Shown: one piece after another, positions 1 through 6,625 of the stretch | Layout: every line of letters starts with the position of its first letter | How positions within the stretch are numbered: the first letter of the stretch is position 1 | Position numbers and translations under genes: made by a program | DNA from: Sulfuricella sp. | GTDB taxonomy: Bacteria > Pseudomonadota > Gammaproteobacteria > Burkholderiales > Sulfuricellaceae | Reading direction: 5' to 3' | NCBI GenBank assembly: GCA_018336195.1 | Contig: JAGXQV010000144.1 | Coordinates: forward strand, 1 to 64,000 | Length of the DNA: 64,000 nt | Notes under the pieces: generated by a model | What the model was told of the DNA's origin: nothing | Databases searched by the model: none | What the model saw: only the letters and a program-made list of their open reading frames with translations

Positions 1-1541
1 GCGCCGATGGCGAGTTGATTGGCTTGCTTGGCGTTTTCGGCATTCTGTTTCACGGTGCTGGTCAGTTCTTCCATGCTGGAGGCGGTTTCTTCCAGGCTGG
101 AGGCTTGCTCTTCGGTGCGTTGGCTCAAATCCTGGTTGCCTTGGGCGATTTCCTTGGAGGCGGTTCCGATGGAATCGACGGCTTCCTTGATCTCGCCGAC
201 CAGTTTCTTGAGATTGTCCGTTGTGGCGTTGACGCTTTGCTTGACATCATTGAACGCGCCCTGGTACTCGCGGGTGACGGTTTGAGTCAGGTCGCCCTGA
301 GCCAGTGCTTGGGCGACGCGGATGGTGTCCTTGAAAGCGGTGTCGACGGTATCGGAAAGCAGATTCAAGAGTTCGGAGAGCGTCCTGGTATAGCCTTGCT
401 TGCCGGCCAGGTTCATCTTGACGCTGAAGTCGCCTTTATTAGCGGCTTCGACGATATTCTGGATTTCCGCGACAATCTGGGTCAGAGAATCCGCCGTGGT
501 GTTGACGCTGACCTTCACTTGGTTGAAAGCCCCCTGGTAGTCGCGGGTGACTTTTTGGCTGAGATCGCCTTCGGCCAATGCTTTGGCAACCCGGATCGTA
601 TCTTTGAAAGCGGTGTCGACAGTATCGGAAAGCTGGTTGAGCAATTCCGATAGCGTCTTGGTGTAGCCGGCCTTGCCGGTCATGTCCATTTTCTTGCTGA
701 AATCGCCTTTGTTGGCGTCATCGACGATGCGCTGGATTTCGGCAACGATCTTGCGCAGGTTCTCCTGCATGGACTGCATCGCCAGCAGGAGTTGCCCGGT
801 TTCGTCGGTGCCGTGCACCGTGATGCTGACCGAAAGATCGCCGGCTGCAATCCGTGTGGCTACATTGACGGCTTGGTCGAGCGGTTTGGTCAGGCTGCGG
901 GTCAGGACGATGCCGATACCGATGCCCAACGCCAGTCCGCCAATAATCAGGATGATCGCCAGGGTGCGACTGGCTCCGTAAATTTCGTTGGTTTCCTTGA
1001 AAGTTTTGGCTGCCCCCTGCTCCTTGAATTTCGTCACGTCGGTGAGCGTGTCGTCGACTTTCTTGTTGATGGCGCTTTGTTCCTTGTGCACTTTATCGAA
1101 TTCGCTGCTTGACTGGACGGAATTGTCCTTTGCAATCAAGCTCAGCATCGCCTGTGTAACTTTGTCCCACTCGGTAACGCTAACATTCAGGTCGGCCATC
1201 ATTTTTTGGCCCGTTTCGGTATAGAAAAGTGCGCTACCCTTGCTCAAGTTATCCTTGAATTTGGCGATGTTCTCCTGGGTGCGCTGAACGTATTTTTGCT
1301 TGTCTTCCGGGGTCTTTGCCAGCACCGCGCTACGCCAGTCGCGCGACACGTAGATCAAATCGATATTGGCTTCCTTGACATAGGAAACTGCCATCAAATC
1401 CTTTTCATAAAGCCTTTCCGACGCATCATTCATTTTGCCCATGTTGACGATGGCGATGCCCCCGATGATCGCGCTTATCAGTGCGACCATGATGAAGCCG
1501 CTGACCAGCTTGGTGCCTACCTTGACATTTTCCAGTGCCAT
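1..1541 (-). CDS. Methyl-accepting chemotaxis protein, C-terminus cut by window edge
   Basis: Inner-membrane chemoreceptor that would signal through CheA/CheW. The reading frame is open from an ATG at 1541, preceded by a GAGGAG ribosome site, to the window edge, giving about 513 visible residues. TM1 lies at about residues 12-32, followed by a helical periplasmic sensor resembling a four-helix bundle (to about 190), TM2 at about 192-213 and a HAMP domain. Two 91-residue helical repeats (265-355 and 356-446) come next, each with a K-G-D-F-S and an E-G-D-L / Q-G-D-L motif, like stacked HAMP-type linkers. The visible part of the signalling domain begins with S-Q-R-T-E-E-Q-A-S-S-L-E-E-T. The hairpin tip and C-terminus are outside the window. 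cheW lies 25 bases upstream, so both are probably co-transcribed. The ligand cannot be inferred. Confidence 0.93.
   Translation of the reverse strand, partial: MALENVKVGTKLVSGFIMVALISAIIGGIAIVNMGKMNDASERLYEKDLMAVSYVKEANIDLIYVSRDWRSAVLAKTPEDKQKYVQRTQENIAKFKDNLSKGSALFYTETGQKMMADLNVSVTEWDKVTQAMLSLIAKDNSVQSSSEFDKVHKEQSAINKKVDDTLTDVTKFKEQGAAKTFKETNEIYGASRTLAIILIIGGLALGIGIGIVLTRSLTKPLDQAVNVATRIAAGDLSVSITVHGTDETGQLLLAMQSMQENLRKIVAEIQRIVDDANKGDFSKKMDMTGKAGYTKTLSELLNQLSDTVDTAFKDTIRVAKALAEGDLSQKVTRDYQGAFNQVKVSVNTTADSLTQIVAEIQNIVEAANKGDFSVKMNLAGKQGYTRTLSELLNLLSDTVDTAFKDTIRVAQALAQGDLTQTVTREYQGAFNDVKQSVNATTDNLKKLVGEIKEAVDSIGTASKEIAQGNQDLSQRTEEQASSLEETASSMEELTSTVKQNAENAKQANQLAIG
204..749 (-). repeat. Two tandem 273-bp coding repeats inside the chemoreceptor
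   Basis: The units at 477-749 and 204-476 (91 codons each) are closely similar in DNA and protein. Shared blocks include T-L-S-E-L-L-N and D-T-V-D-T-A-F-K-D-T-I-R-V-A. They are in frame and make a duplicated poly-HAMP-like linker between HAMP and the signalling domain. This reflects internal duplication within the gene, not a mobile element. Confidence 0.85.
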
Positions 1542-1566
1542 GACGTTTCTCCTCTTATTTTGTTAT

Positions 1567-2061
1567 TTATACCGTTGCCTTGGCGACCAAATCCATGTCG
1601 CTGCTGGTCATGAGCTTTTCGATATCCACCAGGATCAACATGCGGCCATCCAGGGTGCCGATGCCGGTCACGTACTTGGTGTCGAGCGTCGAGCCGAATT
1701 CCGGGGCGGGCTTGATCTGGTCGGCCTGGAGCGTTATGACGTCGGAAACGCCGTCCACCACCATGCCAATGACCCGGTGGGCGACGTTGAGGATGATTAC
1801 TACCGTCAGTTCGTTGTACTCGGCGTGGCTGAGGTGAAACTTGATGCGCATGTCGATGATCGGCACGATGATGCCGCGCAGGTTGATGACTCCCTTGATG
1901 AAATCCGGCATGTTGGCCAACGTGGTGACGGCATCGTAGCCACGGATTTCCTGGACTTTGATGATATCCAGGCCATATTCCTCCTTGCCCAGCGTGAAAG
2001 TGAGGAACTCGTTGGCGGAAGCAGCGGTTGCCGCTGGTTTTTCTGGTATGGACTCGGACAT
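1567..2061 (-). CDS. cheW: Chemotaxis coupling protein CheW
   Basis: Cytoplasmic adaptor linking chemoreceptors to the CheA kinase. It has 164 residues, near the family norm. After a short Ala-rich N-terminus the CheW fold runs from about residue 17 ([14 protein letters not shown]). It carries the typical [16 protein letters not shown] strand and the [10 protein letters not shown] segment. The start is an ATG at 2061. The gene stops 25 bases before the chemoreceptor start, so the two form an operon. No cheA lies in the window, so the pair must couple to a kinase encoded elsewhere. Confidence 0.95.
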   Translation of the reverse strand: MSESIPEKPAATAASANEFLTFTLGKEEYGLDIIKVQEIRGYDAVTTLANMPDFIKGVINLRGIIVPIIDMRIKFHLSHAEYNELTVVIILNVAHRVIGMVVDGVSDVITLQADQIKPAPEFGSTLDTKYVTGIGTLDGRMLILVDIEKLMTSSDMDLVAKATV

Positions 2062-2207
2062 ATCACACCCCTCATTATTAGAATAATCACCCTTAGACTA
2101 TAGACACAAATCCGGACTTGTTGGTCTGAAATGGCGAAGCATTGCATAACCTTCACACACCCGCAAGTGCAATGGCGACGGGGCGGTGTGCCGGTATACT
2201 TGATCGT

Positions 2208-4307
2208 TTACGAGGAAATGGCATGTGGATTCCGTGCGCGCACGAAATCCGCAAATTCCTGCGCCGGCAACGGCTTGCTGAAGTAATATCCTTGGATCAG
2301 TTGGCATTCCAGCGAACGGAGAAAGTCGAGTTGCTCGATGGTTTCCACCCCTTCGGCGATCACCTTGAGCTTCATGCTTTTTGCCAAGCTGATGATGGCG
2401 CAGACGATGGCACTATCGTCTGGGTCGGTGGTGATGTCGCGAATAAAATTCTGGTCGATCTTGAGCTTGTCGATGGGAAAACGCTTTAGGTGCCCCAGAG
2501 AAGAATTTCCCATGCCGAAATCGTCGATGGATACGCAAACGCCCAGTGCTTTCAGGTGTTTGAGCATGACCACCGCACTTTCCGGGTCATACATGACCGC
2601 GCCTTCCGTCAGTTCGATGTCGAGCAAGCGGGCGTCAAAGCCGGTTTCCGCCAGTATGCGCGGCACCACTTTGTGGATGTTGCGGCGGAATTGCAGAGGT
2701 GAGACGTTGACCGCAATCGGAAAATCGGGAAGCCCGAGGTTTTTCCAGATTATCCCTTGGCGGCAAGCGGTGTGGAGTACCCATTCGCCCAGGGGAACGA
2801 TCAAGCCGCATTCTTCCGCGACGGAAATAAATCGCGACGGGGGCACTAAGTCGCCGTCCGGCGGCTGCCAACGGACCAAGGCTTCCGCGCCGATGATTTC
2901 CCCGGTCCAGATATCCATCTGGGGCTGGTAGTAAAGAACGAACTCTTCCCGTTCCAGTGCCCGTCGCAAACCGCTTTCCAGCGACAATTTTTCCAGGGAA
3001 CAAGCATTCATTCCAGGAGTAAAGAAATGGAGTTGATTGCCCCCATTTCGCTTGGCACGGTGCATGGCCGATTCGGCGTTACGTTCCAGAACCGCCCCCG
3101 AACGGCCATCATCGGGAAATATGGCAATCCCGAGGCTGGCTGAAACGAACACTTCCAGGGCATTGACCAATTCATTCACCGTGAACGGCTCGGCGAACGT
3201 CTGGAGTATTTTCTTCGCCACTTTTCCAGCATCTTGAGCATCGCCGATGGCCGGAAGAAAAATCACGAACTCGTCGCCGCCGACATGGGACAAGATGTCC
3301 GTTTCGCGTATCACCTGTATCAATCTGTCGCTAATCTTTTGCAACAGTGATTCGCCGCTGTCGAACCCCAGCGATTCGTTGACATGCTCGAAGCGGTCCA
3401 GCCCGAGGTAAAAAAGCGCGCCGCAGGGGCTATCCGCATCCGAGCACGCCAGTACATCTTGCATGTAGCTGCGAAACATGGCGCGATTGGGTAGTCCGGT
3501 CAGCGCATCGTAGTTCGACAAGTATTGAATTTCCGCCTCAGCCAAATTGTTGGCGGTGACGTCGGCAACCAGCAGCAGAACTCCGCCCACCAGTTGTTGA
3601 GCGCTATGTAGCGGTGCTACCCAAATGCTGATGTCCAGGGTTGAAGCGTCACGCCGCCGCTGATTGGACAACTGGATGCCGACGATGGCGTCGTTTTGCA
3701 GGGCGTCGTTGCAGTAGCGCTGAATTTCTTCGCGCCCGTCCGCCGCGAGGACCGGGAACGGCCTGCCCAGCACTTCGCGCTCGCTCCAGCCAAACAGTTT
3801 TTCCGCCACCCGGCTCCACAGCATGACTCTTTTCTCGCTATCGAGGGTGATGATCGCCAATGGTGAGGCGCTGATCAACGATTGCAGGCGGTCATTGCTC
3901 TTCTGCAACGCCGTTTTGAGGTTCCGGTATGCCGAAATGTCGTGCAGCGACACTGCATAATAGGCCCAGCTTCCTTCTTCCCACTGGAGCGCCGTCACCT
4001 GCATTTCGAGTATCACCTTGCCGCCGTCGGGTTGCGACATTTCGATCTCGGTGGTCTTGCCTTCGAGCAACGGGAAACCGAAAACGGTTCCGGCCAGCGC
4101 TTCCGCACGGCGTTGCATGAGCCGTGCGGCGGCGCGATTGGCGTAAAGTATCGTTCCACTGCGGGTGGTTACAATGATGCTCCCATGGAAGTTTTCCACG
4201 AGGGCGCTGAAATTGTTTTCCACGCTATCCCTGCAGGATTCGCAGCGGGATAAGGGGAAAAATCCCAAGCCCCCCAGAAAATCGGTTTGTAGGTTTTGCA
4301 TAGCCAT
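2208..4307 (-). CDS. PAS-PAS-GGDEF-EAL cyclic-di-GMP signalling protein
   Basis: A 699-residue cytoplasmic protein with no clear membrane segment. Two PAS-like sensor domains lie at about 33-130 and 140-250. A GGDEF domain (about 262-425) has the intact GGDEF motif at 343-347 and a product-inhibition-type RxxD at 334-337. However, the metal-binding first Asp of the usual D-x-D-x-F-K motif is Gly302 and the Lys is Glu307, so cyclase activity is doubtful. The EAL domain (about 440-690) keeps E475-A-L-V-R, N-V-S, E-L-T-E-G, D-D-F-G and E-G-V-E-T, as expected of an active c-di-GMP phosphodiesterase. The ATG directly follows the stop codon of the upstream phosphatase gene, so translation is probably coupled. 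Net phosphodiesterase activity is an inference. Confidence 0.93.
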   Translation of the reverse strand: MAMQNLQTDFLGGLGFFPLSRCESCRDSVENNFSALVENFHGSIIVTTRSGTILYANRAAARLMQRRAEALAGTVFGFPLLEGKTTEIEMSQPDGGKVILEMQVTALQWEEGSWAYYAVSLHDISAYRNLKTALQKSNDRLQSLISASPLAIITLDSEKRVMLWSRVAEKLFGWSEREVLGRPFPVLAADGREEIQRYCNDALQNDAIVGIQLSNQRRRDASTLDISIWVAPLHSAQQLVGGVLLLVADVTANNLAEAEIQYLSNYDALTGLPNRAMFRSYMQDVLACSDADSPCGALFYLGLDRFEHVNESLGFDSGESLLQKISDRLIQVIRETDILSHVGGDEFVIFLPAIGDAQDAGKVAKKILQTFAEPFTVNELVNALEVFVSASLGIAIFPDDGRSGAVLERNAESAMHRAKRNGGNQLHFFTPGMNACSLEKLSLESGLRRALEREEFVLYYQPQMDIWTGEIIGAEALVRWQPPDGDLVPPSRFISVAEECGLIVPLGEWVLHTACRQGIIWKNLGLPDFPIAVNVSPLQFRRNIHKVVPRILAETGFDARLLDIELTEGAVMYDPESAVVMLKHLKALGVCVSIDDFGMGNSSLGHLKRFPIDKLKIDQNFIRDITTDPDDSAIVCAIISLAKSMKLKVIAEGVETIEQLDFLRSLECQLIQGYYFSKPLPAQEFADFVRARNPHAISS

Positions 4308-5435
4308 TTATCCTGTCGTTAGCGTTACCAAGGACACGTCGTCAATCGGCTCCAGTCCTTCCATGAAGGCAATCAGGCAGGACTTGATCGATTCCAGGGT
4401 ATGCGCAGGCTCCTGCGCTTCGTTTATCGCCGTTTGCAGGCGGGCATCGCCGAACATTTCCCCGTGGGGGTTGACGGCCTCGGTCAAACCATCGCTATAC
4501 ATGACAAGATGGCAAGAAGACGGAACCGCCAACACTTCGGTACTGGCGTCGAACTCCTCGGCAGACATCACCCCCAGTGCCGGCTTGGCGCTGCGAATCC
4601 CCGCGATCACGCGATGGTCGTCATCCACCACCAACACTTGCGGCAACCCGCCATTCCATATTTCAATACTCGCTCGGGCCGGATTGATGCCGACCAGGCA
4701 TGCGGCACAGAAGTGTCCGGTTGGCATGAAGCGGTGGAGCTTGTTGTTGATTTCCGCCGCGATCTTGCCGATCTTGCGGCCCTTCCTGGTCATCGAGAAG
4801 AACGCATCCGAAGCCGGTACCGCGCCGATCGCCGCCGCTAGTCCATGGCTGGTGAAATCGCCGAGCATCACGTTGATCCCGCCTTGCGGGGTGCGCTCGT
4901 AAAACAGGACATCCCCGCTGAAATGCCCTGCCGCCCATACCCAATGCTGGACATTGGCGCAACTCGCCTGAGCGCGATTCATTAGCTTGTCGAAAATTCG
5001 CTTTGCCATGCCGATCTCGAATTCGGTCTTTTGCTTGAATTTCTGCAAGCTGTCGTGAACCTGCAAGGTGCGTTCGATTACCGCGATTTTTGCTTTCAGA
5101 GCCTGATGGTTATGCGAGCTTTCGATGAAGTCGTCCGCATAGTTTTCGATGAATCGGGCAAGTGCCGGATCGTCCAATTCCGGCGACAGAAAGACTACCG
5201 GAACGAAACGTTGGCCATTGATGCAATTTTTTACTTGCAACACGATCTCGGGAGAATAGTGGTTTGGCGAAGATGCGTTCATCAACACCAGTTCAGCCCA
5301 ATCTTGTCCGGCCAGTGCCAGCGCCTCGCCGTGGTTCAAGGCGACCCGAAGGCTGTGCCCTTCGGCGGCCAGATTATGGACGTGATGGGAGTGCACAGCC
5401 CTTTCACCATCGCATTCGACAATCAGAATGTTCAT
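4308..5435 (-). CDS. Degenerate receiver domain fused to SpoIIE/PP2C-type phosphatase
   Basis: A 375-residue RsbU/RssB-like signalling protein. The start is the ATG at 5435, placed 5 bases after GGAGG; an upstream GTG would add four residues. Residues 1-115 resemble a response-regulator receiver, but the phosphoacceptor position is Asn53 (L-M-N-A-S-S) and the conserved Lys-Pro near the end is Ser-Ser, so it probably cannot be phosphorylated. A helical linker (about 115-160) leads to a PP2C/SpoIIE Ser/Thr phosphatase domain (about 165-375) with G-D-F-T-S-H-G, Y-S-D-G-L-T-E-A and D-D-V-S-L-V metal-binding motifs. It is directly followed by the GGDEF-EAL gene. A partner anti-sigma or STAS protein is expected for this family but is not in the window. 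Confidence 0.9.
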   Translation of the reverse strand: MNILIVECDGERAVHSHHVHNLAAEGHSLRVALNHGEALALAGQDWAELVLMNASSPNHYSPEIVLQVKNCINGQRFVPVVFLSPELDDPALARFIENYADDFIESSHNHQALKAKIAVIERTLQVHDSLQKFKQKTEFEIGMAKRIFDKLMNRAQASCANVQHWVWAAGHFSGDVLFYERTPQGGINVMLGDFTSHGLAAAIGAVPASDAFFSMTRKGRKIGKIAAEINNKLHRFMPTGHFCAACLVGINPARASIEIWNGGLPQVLVVDDDHRVIAGIRSAKPALGVMSAEEFDASTEVLAVPSSCHLVMYSDGLTEAVNPHGEMFGDARLQTAINEAQEPAHTLESIKSCLIAFMEGLEPIDDVSLVTLTTG

Positions 5436-5476
5436 TTTTACCTCCACCGTTCAGTATTTGCCTCCCCGCAAAGGCA

Positions 5477-5501
5477 AGATTGCCTCATTGCGAGGCAATC
5501 T
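5477..5501. terminator. Perfect 10-bp inverted repeat between phosphatase and regulator genes
   Basis: AGATTGCCTC, a five-base loop and GAGGCAATCT pair perfectly. It lies 88 bases after the response-regulator stop and about 40 bases before the phosphatase start, both on the minus strand. There is no clean U-tract on either side, so it may be a weak terminator, an attenuator or a repetitive palindrome. Confidence 0.4.
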
Positions 5502-5588
5502 CATATCGGCGAAATCGGATTTTTGGGTAAGGCTTAGCTGCTGCGTTGTCAGGGAAGGATTACGCACCCGGGAAGGCACGGTGAGATT

Positions 5589-6242
5589 TCAACCTCTGGC
5601 GGCCAAATGCGGGTCGAGCAGGCGGTGATTGACGCCGTAGCGAATCAGATCGCTATTGTTTTCGACATGGAGCTTACGCATCAAACGCGCTTTGTGGGTG
5701 CTGATGGTTTTTGCGCTCAATGACAATTCCTCGGCGATTTCGATGAGATGCTTGCCTGCCAGCAACTTCTGAAACACCTGGAATTCGCGCTCGGAAAGAT
5801 CTTCGTGAGGGAGAACATCGTTGGACAGGCTGAAATCCAGCACCATTTTTTCCGCCAACTCGGGTTCGACATAGCGTCCCCCGCACGCCACCTTCCGGAT
5901 GGCGGCCAGCAGCATGTCCAGATCGCCGCCCTTGGTCACGTAACCAGAAACCCCGGCTTTCAGGGCGCGGGTTGCGGTCTGCCCGTCATTGCTCATGCTC
6001 AGCACCAATATGGGCAACATCGGTTTTTCCTGGCGAACTCGCTTGATGAGGTCGATTCCGCTGATACCCGGCATGGAAATGTCGAGCAAGGCGGCGTGGA
6101 AGGATTTCTTCTGGATGATTTCCAACATTTCCCAGCCGTTTGCGGCTTCTCCGCCCACCCTGATATCGGAACTGGCATTGATAACTTGCTTGAGCCCCTC
6201 GCGTACCAGGGCATGATCGTCGGCAATCAAAATATTCAGCAT
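5589..6242 (-). CDS. NarL/FixJ-family response regulator
   Basis: A 217-residue transcription regulator. The start is the ATG at 6242, 7 bases after AAAGGG; the frame continues upstream but without a ribosome site. The receiver domain (1-120) has the acidic pair A-D-D-H near residue 9, phosphoacceptor Asp54 (L-L-D-I-S-M-P) and the T-K-G segment. The LuxR-type helix-turn-helix (about 150-210) contains L-S-E-R-E-F-Q-V and S-L-S-A-K-T-I-S-T-H-K. The kinase gene at 6626-9265 on the same strand has a HisKA_3 domain, the usual partner of NarL-type regulators, so the two form a probable two-component system. Target genes are unknown. Confidence 0.93.
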   Translation of the reverse strand: MLNILIADDHALVREGLKQVINASSDIRVGGEAANGWEMLEIIQKKSFHAALLDISMPGISGIDLIKRVRQEKPMLPILVLSMSNDGQTATRALKAGVSGYVTKGGDLDMLLAAIRKVACGGRYVEPELAEKMVLDFSLSNDVLPHEDLSEREFQVFQKLLAGKHLIEIAEELSLSAKTISTHKARLMRKLHVENNSDLIRYGVNHRLLDPHLAARG

Positions 6243-6252
6243 GTTTATCCCT

Positions 6253-6438
6253 TTATACAACACCAAAAGCGGCCCGACGCGAATTAACCCGGAAAGGTCT
6301 TTTGGTATCCCACGAGTAGATGGCGCGACAAATGACTGGCAAGCTCGTCATATGGGCAACGAACAAGCGGCGAAAACGAATCTCCGTACCCCCTCCATAC
6401 ATCCGTGGCAGAGCGGAGAACATACAAAAAACAACCAC
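6253..6438 (-). CDS. Possible small leader ORF upstream of the response regulator
   Basis: A 61-codon frame starts with GTG at 6438, placed 7 bases after AGGGAGG, and ends with a TAA at 6255-6253 just before the regulator's ribosome site. The product is Arg-rich and matches nothing I recognise. A good ribosome site and the tight spacing to the next start argue for it. The odd composition and the lack of any family argue against it. It could be a leader peptide coupled to the regulator, or chance. Confidence 0.25.
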   Translation of the reverse strand: MVVFCMFSALPRMYGGGTEIRFRRLFVAHMTSLPVICRAIYSWDTKRPFRVNSRRAAFGVV

Positions 6439-6504
6439 AAACCAACCTCCCTGGCGCAATCAAACCCTTTGGCGACAGGTCCGGGAAGCATCGTTTCTGG
6501 ACTT

Positions 6505-6532
6505 ATAGTAGCTCAGCAAACTGGGTTAACAA
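6505..6532 (-). promoter_or_regulatory. Putative sigma-70 promoter for the response regulator
   Basis: Minus-strand TTGTTA and TACTAT are separated by 16 bases. Transcription would start near 6498, leaving a leader of about 255 bases before the regulator ATG at 6242. Assigned by eye only. The remaining 6243-6625 intergenic stretch holds this promoter, the small leader frame and the inverted repeats at 6546-6586. Confidence 0.3.
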
Positions 6533-6545
6533 CACTAATTTTGCA

Positions 6546-6586
6546 TTAGGAATCCCCTAATTTATCTAAGGATAATTCCTATCCTT
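6546..6586. promoter_or_regulatory. Pair of inverted repeats upstream of the regulator promoter
   Basis: Two palindromic elements lie side by side: ATTAGG-AATCC-CCTAAT and AAGGATA-ATTCC-TATCCTT (6568-6586). Both have short symmetric arms around a five-base centre, as LuxR/NarL-type regulators often recognise. They sit about 15 bases upstream of the putative regulator promoter and 40 bases after the kinase stop. They could be an operator for autoregulation or a transcription terminator for the kinase gene. No U-tract is obvious. Confidence 0.35.
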
Positions 6587-6625
6587 GTAAGGGAAACCTC
6601 AATGACGGCGGGATGTGATTGAAAA

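Noticed and set aside
204-749. 273-bp tandem repeat as an insertion sequence or CRISPR-like array
   Set aside because: Both units are in frame inside a chemoreceptor and encode the same helical linker; there are no spacers or terminal inverted repeats.
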